NCBI GenBank assembly: GCA_031258355.1
Contig: JAIRMZ010000103.1
Coordinates: 1 to 7,480, forward strand
Reading direction: 5' to 3'
DNA length: 7,480 nucleotides
Source of the DNA: Holosporales bacterium
GTDB taxonomy: Bacteria > Pseudomonadota > Alphaproteobacteria > UBA3830 > JAIRMZ01
Below are positions 1 through 6,468 of this stretch, piece after piece (position 1 is the first letter of the stretch; each line of letters starts with the position of its first letter). The notes under the pieces were generated by a model. The model made no database searches. It saw only the letters and a list, made by a program, of their open reading frames with translations, and was not told the DNA's origin. Position numbers and translations under genes: made by a program.

Positions 1-142
1 CCTCAAAGAAGAGGGCGTAGGACGCGTCTATGCCCTGACTTTTACACGGGCACTTAAGAGAAACAGATCCTATCTTTTTACACAGCATAAAGATCAAGAT
101 TGTTTGCACACAAAGAACATGCTATCCCTCGAGCAACCCTGA
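1..142 (+). CDS. C-terminal end of a gene, possibly a ComF-family phosphoribosyltransferase (partial)
   Basis: The frame beginning at base 2 is open from the left edge and stops at TGA 140-142, giving the last 46 residues of a protein whose start lies outside the window. The visible text LKEEGVGRVYALTFTRALKR resembles the final helix-strand of ComF-type phosphoribosyltransferases, whose consensus is roughly 'LkkaGa..V.vlTlAR'. ComF proteins are cytoplasmic, with an N-terminal zinc ribbon and a PRTase fold, and are linked to DNA uptake in some bacteria. None of the diagnostic parts (zinc cysteines, PRPP loop) is in view, and about 25 polar residues follow the matching segment, which is longer than usual. 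The stop lies 9 bases before the envC start, so this gene is probably the upstream member of the same transcript. That a coding region ends here is fairly secure; the family name is tentative. Confidence 0.5.
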   Translation, partial: LKEEGVGRVYALTFTRALKRNRSYLFTQHKDQDCLHTKNMLSLEQP

Positions 143-145
143 GGA
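141..145 (+). promoter_or_regulatory. Ribosome binding site of the envC-like gene
   Basis: GAGGA lies 6 bases before the GTG at 152 and 12 bases before the in-frame ATG at 158. The spacing favours GTG 152 as the start. The site overlaps the TGA stop of the upstream gene (140-142), so the two genes are probably translated from one message. Confidence 0.6.
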
Positions 146-151
146 ATCGGC

Positions 152-1120
152 GTGCGCATGAGGATTTTTCAGCGTTTAGGATTAGTCGGAAGTCTCTGGA
201 TAAGTAGTCTTTCCTGGGCAAAACGTACAGAGCCCCCTCCTACTGAGCCTCCTCCTTTTGAAGAGCTGCTTTTCTCCTTGCGTCAGGAAGAGGAAAAGCT
301 GTGTGACACCCTGCAGAAATGTCAAGATTCTATGAGTCATGTATTGGCGGCTCTTGTGGGGTTTTCTCGATCTACACCTATGGTTTTAGCGCTCTCCTCA
401 GAACATCCAGAGAATCGAGTTCATCAGGTATTGATTCTACGCTCTTTGGTTCCATTCCTAGAAAAAACGAAAGCGCACATTACCCAGCAGCAGAAAAACC
501 TGCAAGAGATTCAACAAGTTCTGCAGAAAGCTGAAGACATCCTCAAAAATAAGAAACTCTCCTCTTCTCAAAAGCAAGAAAAACTCCAAGAAATTTTGGA
601 TCAGAAAACCACCCCTCTACCGGAAGCTGTCCAGCAGGAGTTGGAACAACATGTCTTACGTCTTGCCGCACGCGTTCACTCTGCGGATGCACTCATTTCC
701 GAACTCGATCAGGAGATCGCCCGCTTCTTTAAAGAAAATCCGCCCGCAGAGCCTGTGTTCCAATGGCCCGCGGAAGGAAAGCGTGTCTTTACATTTGGAA
801 AAAAAGATGCGAAGTCCCGAGAGATAGGGAAAGGAGCTTCTATTCATACAGCACCAGGAGCTTTTGTTGTAGCTCCAGCGCTCGGTCGTGTGGTATTTTC
901 CGGGCCCTTTAGAAGTTACGGAAACATCATTATCATCGACCATGGAAGTGGATTTCACAGCCTGATCGCAGGATTGGACGTGTTAAAGGTATCCGTTGGG
1001 GAAGCAGTTGCTCCAGGAGAGTACCTAGGACACATGGGAAAACGATCTTCTTGCGTAACTTTCGAAATTCGAAAAGAGGGCAAGTCCGTGGATCCTCAGC
1101 GATTTTTACAAAAGGAATAG
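152..1120 (+). CDS. envC: EnvC-like murein hydrolase activator with a degenerate LytM (M23) domain
   Basis: This is a 322-residue exported protein. A signal peptide covers residues 1-23, with probable cleavage after SWA, followed by a proline-rich TEPPP-TEPPP linker (26-35). Residues 36-195 are largely charged helix with coiled-coil character, including the EnvC-type middle segment around 76-110. A LytM/M23 fold spans about 205-320, with recognisable APALGRVVFSG, YGNIIIIDHG and VTFEIR strands. In active M23 enzymes the metal is held by H..D and H.H pairs; here the aligned positions are G226, S230, C301 and T303, and the 'YaHL' histidine is replaced in LIAGL. It therefore probably has no zinc-dependent hydrolase activity and instead activates periplasmic N-acetylmuramoyl-L-alanine amidases, the known role of E. 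coli EnvC downstream of FtsEX. E. coli EnvC is about 419 residues; this one is shorter, mainly in the coiled coil. Start GTG 152 is chosen from RBS spacing; ATG 158 is the alternative. The family call is firm, and the activator role is inferred from the family and the missing ligands. Confidence 0.87.
   Translation: MRMRIFQRLGLVGSLWISSLSWAKRTEPPPTEPPPFEELLFSLRQEEEKLCDTLQKCQDSMSHVLAALVGFSRSTPMVLALSSEHPENRVHQVLILRSLVPFLEKTKAHITQQQKNLQEIQQVLQKAEDILKNKKLSSSQKQEKLQEILDQKTTPLPEAVQQELEQHVLRLAARVHSADALISELDQEIARFFKENPPAEPVFQWPAEGKRVFTFGKKDAKSREIGKGASIHTAPGAFVVAPALGRVVFSGPFRSYGNIIIIDHGSGFHSLIAGLDVLKVSVGEAVAPGEYLGHMGKRSSCVTFEIRKEGKSVDPQRFLQKE
1113..1116 (+). promoter_or_regulatory. Ribosome binding site of ctpA, inside the end of envC
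   Basis: AGGA sits 6 bases before ATG 1123 and overlaps the last codons of the envC-like gene. It decides in favour of ATG 1123 over the in-frame ATG at 1051, which lies deep inside envC and would put 24 hydrophilic residues before the signal peptide. Confidence 0.75.
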
Positions 1121-1122
1121 GA

Positions 1123-2511
1123 ATGAGACGTTTTGCCGTAGCAGGAGTTTCCTTGTGTCTTCTTTTGGGCATTCCTTTAAAAACTAACGCCAACTTACCG
1201 ATTCCCAAAGAAATAGCCAAATCCATTCCGAAAGAGAATCAAGCGTATTGCCTCTTTACGGCGATCTTAAAACTGATCAAAGAAAATTACGTTTTACCCA
1301 TTGATGATGAAAAACTCATTGAGCAAGCCCTTGTAGGGACATTAAGTGCACTGGATCCGCATTCTTGCTACCTCGATAAGAAAGCACTAGATGCCATACG
1401 CCTATGCGCAGAAGGGCGATATGGCGGAATCGGCATTGAGATAGTCATGAATAATGGTTTTCCTTGTGTGATCACCCCTATTGATGACACTCCTGCTTCT
1501 CGTGCGGGGATACAGCCAGGAGATCTCATTACACACGTTAATGGGACTTTTGTTCAGAATATAAGTTCAGAAGAAGTTGTTGCCAAATTGCGGGGGAAGC
1601 CTGGCTCCAAAGTACGTCTTACCATTAAGCGGCTGGGTCGCGATCTGTTTCAGGTATCCTTAGTCCGAGAAGACATTCGCGTTCAATCTGTACGAGCGGA
1701 AATCCATGAAGGTATTGGTTATATTCGTATCGCTCTATTTGATAAAGGAACAGCGAAAGAACTGAAGACCGTTCTGGAAAATTTCAAAAAAGAGAAGATC
1801 AAGAGTCTCATTTTGGATATGCGTAATAATCCTGGAGGTCTCTTAGACGAAGGTGTTGATGTTGCCGACTTTTTCTTAAATGAAGGAGAGATCGTTTCTA
1901 TGCGTGGTCGTGATCCTGCACAAAATGTCACTTTTCGCGCTAAGAAAGGAGAACTTTTGCCGAACATTCCTCTTGTTGTCCTTGTTAATAATGGAACGGC
2001 CTCCTGTCCGGAAATCGTTGCTGGCGCCTTGCAGCACCATCATCGGGCCATTATCGTCGGAACACAAACTTTTGGAAAAGGTTCTGTTCAGAAGATCCTT
2101 CCTTTTTCAGAAGAGGGAGGCATAAAACTGACGGTAGCGCGCCACTATCTTCCTTCAGGGAACTGTATCCAAGGGCAGGGTATTACCCCCGATGTGGTTG
2201 TTCCCCTTGCAGAGATAAAAATAGAAAAAGAGATCTTTACGATTCGTGAAAAGGATATTTTCCATGCTCTAGAAGAGACCCCTTCAGAAATCGCTCCGAA
2301 GAAATCAGAACAAGAGCAAAATGAGGTTATCGAGAAGACTGTGCGTTCTAGCACCCTCCAAGGGACAGAAGGCAAAAAAGAAGGAGAATCGGACGACAAA
2401 AAGGCTTTACGCACGATGCCACTCGCTGAACGTATAGATAAGGATTTGCAACTCAGGGAAGGTTTCTCTATTGCGCGCGCCTTATCTTGTCTTCCTCCCG
2501 CTAAGACATAA
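1123..2511 (+). CDS. ctpA: Carboxyl-terminal processing serine protease, S41 family, with PDZ domain
   Basis: A 462-residue exported protease that trims proteins near their C-termini in the periplasm. In proteobacteria, CtpA enzymes often control peptidoglycan hydrolases or lipoproteins. A signal peptide covers residues 1-23 (probable cleavage after TNA). An N-terminal helical region contains ALDPHSCYLD (76-85). A PDZ domain spans about 97-183, with YGGIGIEI and the AGIQPGDLI loop. The S41 peptidase domain spans about 190-365. Catalytic Ser294 lies in NGTASCPEIVAGAL, Lys319 in TFGKGSVQ, and Gln323 is four residues on. This matches the spacing of the S309-K334-Q338 triad known from Bacillus CtpB, so the enzyme should be active. 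A charged, low-complexity tail (about 366-440) precedes a final 'IDKDLQLREGFSIARAL' helix of the kind seen at the end of alphaproteobacterial CtpA. It starts 2 bases after the envC-like gene, and the two are very likely co-transcribed; the envC-ctpA pairing is common in proteobacteria. The natural substrate cannot be read from the sequence. Confidence 0.95.
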   Translation: MRRFAVAGVSLCLLLGIPLKTNANLPIPKEIAKSIPKENQAYCLFTAILKLIKENYVLPIDDEKLIEQALVGTLSALDPHSCYLDKKALDAIRLCAEGRYGGIGIEIVMNNGFPCVITPIDDTPASRAGIQPGDLITHVNGTFVQNISSEEVVAKLRGKPGSKVRLTIKRLGRDLFQVSLVREDIRVQSVRAEIHEGIGYIRIALFDKGTAKELKTVLENFKKEKIKSLILDMRNNPGGLLDEGVDVADFFLNEGEIVSMRGRDPAQNVTFRAKKGELLPNIPLVVLVNNGTASCPEIVAGALQHHHRAIIVGTQTFGKGSVQKILPFSEEGGIKLTVARHYLPSGNCIQGQGITPDVVVPLAEIKIEKEIFTIREKDIFHALEETPSEIAPKKSEQEQNEVIEKTVRSSTLQGTEGKKEGESDDKKALRTMPLAERIDKDLQLREGFSIARALSCLPPAKT

Positions 2512-2517
2512 AGAGGA
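2512..2517 (+). promoter_or_regulatory. Ribosome binding site of the small membrane-protein gene
   Basis: AGAGGA begins immediately after the ctpA stop (2509-2511) and leaves 8 bases to ATG 2526. This is a strong, well-spaced site and the main argument that the 59-codon frame behind it is translated. Confidence 0.6.
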
Positions 2518-2525
2518 AGAAAGAA

Positions 2526-2705
2526 ATGGGAGAGAAACGTTTTTTGTTTTTATTATGCAGCCTAGTGGGTGCTATTGGGGGATTTTTCTACGGACTTTCT
2601 TTCTCTTCGATGGCGAGCATCTTCCCTCCTAAAGGGTATTCTTTTCACTTGATTGTGGATACAGCTTCTTCTCCTTCCTTAGAGCTTTCTCCACACAAGG
2701 AGTAA
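2526..2705 (+). CDS. Small predicted membrane-anchored protein, 59 residues, unrecognised
   Basis: ATG 2526 to TAA 2703-2705 encodes 59 residues: a short basic start (MGEKR), one hydrophobic, glycine-containing segment at about 6-26 that would form a single membrane helix or uncleaved anchor, then about 30 mostly polar residues. There is no lipobox, because the residue before Cys11 is Leu. I do not recognise the family. The frame begins 14 bases after ctpA behind a good Shine-Dalgarno sequence, so it looks like the last gene of the envC-ctpA operon. In many proteobacteria this position is held by a membrane-anchored divergent polysaccharide deacetylase (YibQ family), which is several times longer. 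One reading is that this is a surviving N-terminal anchor of such a gene; a genuine small protein is equally possible. Its last 61 bases overlap the 3' end of murD on the other strand, so part of its C-terminus may be constrained by or incidental to murD. Confidence 0.5.
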   Translation: MGEKRFLFLLCSLVGAIGGFFYGLSFSSMASIFPPKGYSFHLIVDTASSPSLELSPHKE

Positions 2706-4015
2706 ACGAGGCGTTTAAAATAATTCCCCCTTTCTTCGAAATCGCGAAATTGATCAAAGCTTGCACAGGCCGGAGAAAATAGGACGGTTTGCGGAGACTC
2801 CGGAGTCGCCTCTCGTTGTGCAGCCAGAAAAGCAGCAGGAACTGCTTTATCAAGCGTATGGACAATTTCATAGGAGATGGATGTACGGGTTAAGACCTGG
2901 GCAAAGTCTTGTGCGGCTTCGCCGATAAGGAAGGCTTTTTTAATGCAAGATCCGTAAGGGATTAATGGTGTTAAGCCATCCTCCTTTGGGCGCCCTCCTG
3001 CAATCCAATAGAGAGAACGGAAACGCTCAAAAGCAGGAATAACAGAGGCCGCATTTGTGGCTTTGCTGTCATTGATAAACGTTACATATTCGTAAGACAA
3101 CACTTCTTCCTGGCGATGGACCAGTCCGGAGAAAGAGCGTAATCCAGATATCAGAGCCGCTAAGGGCACCCCACAAGCCAACGCTGCTGCACAGACAGCC
3201 GCCGCATTTTGCCGATTGTGCGCTCCTTGGAGAATCTCCTCCTGCTCTAGAATGGGCTGGGAGAGAGAAGAGAAATGCGCATCAATGAGAACCCCATCAG
3301 CCCAGCCAATCCCTTGAGGAGGAACCGTATTTCCTGAAACAGGGATCAGCGAGCGCTTAGGATCCTTCCGAAGCTCCTTTACAAGCGCCTGTCCGTGGAG
3401 ATCGTCAACACCGACGATAGCAATCGCTTGAGGATTCAAGAAAATACGCCGTTTTGCCGTTACATAGCCTTCCCATCCCCCATGACGGGTCAGGTGGTCG
3501 GGCGTGATATTGAGTAGGATGCTGATCGCGTATAATGGAAATAAACTGAGCTCTAGCTGGTAAGAAGAAAGCTCCAGGACGTAGCGCCCTTCCGGTAAGA
3601 GGGGCAAATCTAGGGCGGGAAGTCCGATATTGCCCCCCATTACGCAAGGCGCCGTCTCTTCTTTTTTCAAGACATGTTCCAACCAGGCCGTTGTCGTTGA
3701 CTTCCCGTTGGTTCCCGTGATGGCCAGAAAAAATGCACGTGGTATAAGGAGACGAAGAACATCCACATCGCTGAGGAGGGGCAATCCCTGCTGTCGTGCC
3801 CTTTCTATGAGAGGATGTGGATAAGGCCAAGAAGAGGGAATCCCTGGGCTGACCACAACAGCCTGAAGGGTGGTCCAAGGGATATGCTCTGGCTTTTCGC
3901 CTGCATCGTCCCAGGCAAGGACATGGGCTCCTGCTCTTTTTAAAGCGCGCATAGCGGCTTGTCCTGTTTTTCCCAGACCAAGCACCAAAAAAGATCTTCC
4001 TAAGAACGTGATCAT
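2645..4015 (-). CDS. murD: UDP-N-acetylmuramoyl-L-alanine--D-glutamate ligase (MurD)
   Basis: A 456-residue cytoplasmic ATP-dependent ligase that adds D-glutamate to UDP-MurNAc-L-Ala. The N-terminal UDP-binding Rossmann domain shows LVLGLGKTG (10-18) and VVVSPGIP (53-60). The central ATPase domain has the P-loop TGTNGKSTTT (Lys105), GGNIG (127-131), ELSSYQLE (148-155), NITPDHLTRHG (169-179) and the lysine that is carbamylated in the family, Lys188 in YVTAKRRIF. The C-terminal domain has HNRQNAAA (266-273), INDSKATN (314-321), WIAGGRPKEDG (337-347) and SPACASFDQFRDFEERG (414-430). All key residues are present and the length is normal. The start is ATG 4013-4015, which overlaps the mraY TGA as ATGA; the frame stays open further upstream, but only inside mraY. 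No clear Shine-Dalgarno precedes it, so translation is probably coupled to mraY. The conserved part ends near residue 436; the remaining 20 residues (from VYSLCGESS) lie over the 3' end of the convergent small gene. Confidence 0.97.
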   Translation of the reverse strand: MITFLGRSFLVLGLGKTGQAAMRALKRAGAHVLAWDDAGEKPEHIPWTTLQAVVVSPGIPSSWPYPHPLIERARQQGLPLLSDVDVLRLLIPRAFFLAITGTNGKSTTTAWLEHVLKKEETAPCVMGGNIGLPALDLPLLPEGRYVLELSSYQLELSLFPLYAISILLNITPDHLTRHGGWEGYVTAKRRIFLNPQAIAIVGVDDLHGQALVKELRKDPKRSLIPVSGNTVPPQGIGWADGVLIDAHFSSLSQPILEQEEILQGAHNRQNAAAVCAAALACGVPLAALISGLRSFSGLVHRQEEVLSYEYVTFINDSKATNAASVIPAFERFRSLYWIAGGRPKEDGLTPLIPYGSCIKKAFLIGEAAQDFAQVLTRTSISYEIVHTLDKAVPAAFLAAQREATPESPQTVLFSPACASFDQFRDFEERGNYFKRLVYSLCGESSKEGEEAVSTIK

Positions 4016-5094
4016 CGAAGTTTCAAAGTCGACAGTCCCGCCAAAGCGAACATGACAGAGATGATCCAAAAGCGGATGACAATGGTCTGCTCCTTCCAAC
4101 CTTTCTTTTCAAAATGATGATGAATAGGCGCCATCAGGAAAATGCGCCGGCCTGTGATTTTGAAATACCCTGCCTGAAGAATTACAGAAATGGCTTCCAA
4201 GACAAAGAGTCCCCCAATAATAGCAAGGACGATTTCATGTTTAACTAGGATACTCATCATGCCGATCGTTCCTCCTAGGGCCAGAGAGCCTGTGTCTCCC
4301 ATAAAAATCATCGCAGGAGGCGCGTTGTACCACAGAAATCCGAGACCCGCACCGATGAGTGCTCCGCAGAGGATGCAGAGTTCGCCTACCCCAGGGACAA
4401 AAGGAATTTGCAAATAAAGGGAGAATTTGGCATGACCCACTAAGTAGCTGATAAAACCAAAGCAAGAAGCTCCGATAATAACAGGAACGATTGCCAAACC
4501 GTCTAAACCGTCCGTCAGGTTAACAGCATTAGAAGCCCCTACAAGAATGAAAGCAGCAAAAAGAGGAAAAAACCAAGAAAGATCAAGCATTAAATTTTTA
4601 AAGAAGGGGAAAGCAACATGAGAAGCGATTGCCTCAGGCCACAAAGCTTGTGCGTTCTGAACGGCCACAATGGCTATGCCGGTCTGGATCAGTAATTTGT
4701 ACGTGCCCCGCAGCCCTTTAGAGTTATGACGGGTTAATTTTAGAAAGTCATCGGCGAATCCGATCAGGCCGTAGCTCAATGTTACGCCTAGGACAAGCCA
4801 TATCGGTTTGTTCCGCAAATCTGCCCAGATCAAGGTCGAAAAGACAAGAGCAATGAGCAATAACCCTCCCCCCATCGTGGGTGTTCCCTTTTTCTCGAGG
4901 AGATGACGCGCAGGGCCATCGAGGCGAATCGGTTGCCCTTCTTTTTGATATTTTTTGATAAAACGAATAAAAGAGGGGCCACAAAAAAAACTGATAAGAA
5001 ACGCCGTCACCAATGCCGTCAGCGTGCGGAACGTGATATAGCGGAAGATATTTGGTGCTTTTCCAAGAAGAAAGGCGAGGAGTCCTAGAAGCAT
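4012..5094 (-). CDS. mraY: Phospho-N-acetylmuramoyl-pentapeptide-transferase (MraY)
   Basis: A 360-residue integral membrane enzyme that transfers phospho-MurNAc-pentapeptide from UDP to undecaprenyl phosphate, making lipid I on the inner face of the cytoplasmic membrane. Length and the run of about ten hydrophobic segments fit the family. Diagnostic motifs in order: GTPTMGG (70-76), the aspartate pair in GFADDFLKL (Asp115, Asp116), SNAVNLTDGLDGLA (188-201), FMGDTGSLALGG (264-275, with Asp267) and the histidine loop APIHHHFEKKGW (322-333). These cover the Mg2+ and nucleotide-binding residues known from Aquifex MraY. The start ATG (5092-5094) directly abuts the murF stop with no spacer. Its stop overlaps the murD start by four bases (4012-4015), so it is a central cistron of the mur operon. 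Only a weak AGAGGG-like site lies upstream, inside the 3' end of murF. Nothing appears degenerate. Confidence 0.98.
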   Translation of the reverse strand: MLLGLLAFLLGKAPNIFRYITFRTLTALVTAFLISFFCGPSFIRFIKKYQKEGQPIRLDGPARHLLEKKGTPTMGGGLLLIALVFSTLIWADLRNKPIWLVLGVTLSYGLIGFADDFLKLTRHNSKGLRGTYKLLIQTGIAIVAVQNAQALWPEAIASHVAFPFFKNLMLDLSWFFPLFAAFILVGASNAVNLTDGLDGLAIVPVIIGASCFGFISYLVGHAKFSLYLQIPFVPGVGELCILCGALIGAGLGFLWYNAPPAMIFMGDTGSLALGGTIGMMSILVKHEIVLAIIGGLFVLEAISVILQAGYFKITGRRIFLMAPIHHHFEKKGWKEQTIVIRFWIISVMFALAGLSTLKLR

Positions 5095-6468
5095 TTACTG
5101 TGACACCCTCTTCGTCAAAAAGTGTATAATCTCTTCCATATGCAGGCTACGAGACCCTTTGATCAAAACGATATCCCCTGCCTTGAGCTGTTCTTCCACA
5201 AGAGGAGCGAGATCTTGTGCCGTTTCCGTCCAAACCCCTTGCCGTGAAGTCGCTAAGATCGCGTACAGCTTTTTCATAAGGGGGCCACAACAAAACACCT
5301 TGTCAATTCCTGCTTTCCCCAATGTTGGGACGAGATTTTGATGTAGAGCGACAGCGCTTTCTCCGAGCTCTCCCATATCCCCCAGAACAGCAAGACGCCG
5401 CCCTTCTCCTGTCGGCGTCTGAAGTCCAAGAATCTTCAAAGCTGCCTGCATGGAGGGGGGATTCGCATTATAGGTCTCATCAAAGAGAGTCACAGTGCGT
5501 TCCCCCGGAAGAGAAAGCTGTAACCTCTTTCCTCGTCCTTCTAAAGGTGTCAGCGTTTGCAAAGCTGGGAGGAGGTCTGAACAAGGAAGACCTAACGCTT
5601 GCCCTACAGCAAGAACGCAGGCGCTATTTATAATCCCCGGCTCTCCTGGAAGGGAAACCGTATAATGATAGGTTTTCCCAAGGATCTGGACGGTTACGGT
5701 ACTGGTTTGTTCTCGGCAAGTCCAAGAACAGAGACGAACTGTCGCTTGCTCCTGTGTTCCAAAGGTAATAGCACGAGCACCCTGCGCTTGGGCCTTTTTG
5801 CGCAAGGCATCAGCATAAGGAGAATCTTCTGGAAAGACGGCCCAATCCCCTGGCTTAAGCATTTCCAGAATCATCATTTTTTCCTGCGCCACACCAGAGA
5901 GAGAGCCGAAGAAAGCGGTATGCCCGACCTCGATTCCTGTGAGAACCGCTCCGTTGTGTTGCACCAGGGTCGCCAGAGAGGCAATTTCCCCAGGATGGTT
6001 GGACCCTATCTCCACCAAACTATAAGAGGTATCATGGGGAAGATTCGAAAGCGTCAAGGGAACCCCCCAGCGATTGTTAAAACTTCTCTCAGAGGCGTGC
6101 ACAGACCCAAAAGGACTTAAAACCGTCTTAAGGGCTTCTTTAAGGCTGGTCTTTCCGACCGTTCCTGTGATTCCGACAACCGTTCCTGTACATCGATCTC
6201 GAGCGTATTGCGCGAGGGTACACAAAGCCGCGTAAGAGTCCGGGACAACAAAGCTTCCTGATAAAGGCCGTTCGGCAACAATGACACGCGCTCCTGCAGA
6301 GATCGCCTGAGGGATGAAGGCATGTCCATCTTGGTGATCCCCTCGCAGGGCGAAGAACAAATCTCCCGGCTTTACGAAACGCGAATCGATTGCGACACCC
6401 GTCACCCCTTCTTGAGGGGAAATGCCAAGGACTTGGTGGAGTTCTTGGGCGGAAAAGAGCGAGGTCAT
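5095..6468 (-). CDS. murF: UDP-N-acetylmuramoyl-tripeptide--D-alanyl-D-alanine ligase (MurF)
   Basis: A 457-residue cytoplasmic ligase that attaches D-Ala-D-Ala to UDP-MurNAc-tripeptide using ATP, completing the pentapeptide that MraY uses. The N-terminal substrate-binding domain shows GVAIDSRFVKPGDLFFAL (24-41). The central ATPase domain has the P-loop GITGTVGKTSLKE (99-111, Lys106), NNRWGVPLTL (131-140), EIGSNHPGEI (153-162) and the position of the family's modified lysine in VAQEKMMI (Lys197). The C-terminal domain has LEGRGKR (309-315), FDETYNANPPSM (329-340), VLGDMGELG (361-369) and KGSRSLHME (437-445). Length is normal for the family. The start ATG (6466-6468) overlaps the murE TGA in an ATGA junction. 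A GGGAG sequence lies 11 bases upstream, at 6480-6484 in plus-strand coordinates. The gene abuts mraY exactly. No missing residues were found. Confidence 0.97.
   Translation of the reverse strand: MTSLFSAQELHQVLGISPQEGVTGVAIDSRFVKPGDLFFALRGDHQDGHAFIPQAISAGARVIVAERPLSGSFVVPDSYAALCTLAQYARDRCTGTVVGITGTVGKTSLKEALKTVLSPFGSVHASERSFNNRWGVPLTLSNLPHDTSYSLVEIGSNHPGEIASLATLVQHNGAVLTGIEVGHTAFFGSLSGVAQEKMMILEMLKPGDWAVFPEDSPYADALRKKAQAQGARAITFGTQEQATVRLCSWTCREQTSTVTVQILGKTYHYTVSLPGEPGIINSACVLAVGQALGLPCSDLLPALQTLTPLEGRGKRLQLSLPGERTVTLFDETYNANPPSMQAALKILGLQTPTGEGRRLAVLGDMGELGESAVALHQNLVPTLGKAGIDKVFCCGPLMKKLYAILATSRQGVWTETAQDLAPLVEEQLKAGDIVLIKGSRSLHMEEIIHFLTKRVSQ

Noticed and set aside
1051..1122. Upstream ATG giving CtpA 24 extra N-terminal residues
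   Set aside because: It lies inside envC and would bury the signal peptide; ATG 1123 has AGGA at a 6-base spacing.
2624..2640. CCCT-CCTAA-AGGG hairpin followed by TATTCTTTTC as a terminator of the plus-strand operon
   Set aside because: The stem is only four pairs, the tail is not a clean T run, and it lies inside the small gene's coding frame.
2689..2702. CTCC-ACACAA-GGAG inverted repeat near the convergent gene ends
   Set aside because: The stem has four base pairs and no T tract on either side, so it is too weak to call a terminator.
3405..3878. 157-codon minus-strand frame inside murD
   Set aside because: It is an out-of-frame shadow of murD, with no start context and no recognisable motif.
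4016..4099. Upstream in-frame ATG giving MurD 28 extra residues
   Set aside because: It is within the mraY coding region; MurD family proteins start just before the Rossmann strand, which matches ATG 4013-4015.
5599..6120. 173-codon open frame on the plus strand
   Set aside because: It lies entirely antisense to murF, which has all its family motifs; the translation shows no domain, and the frame is a by-product of murF codon use.
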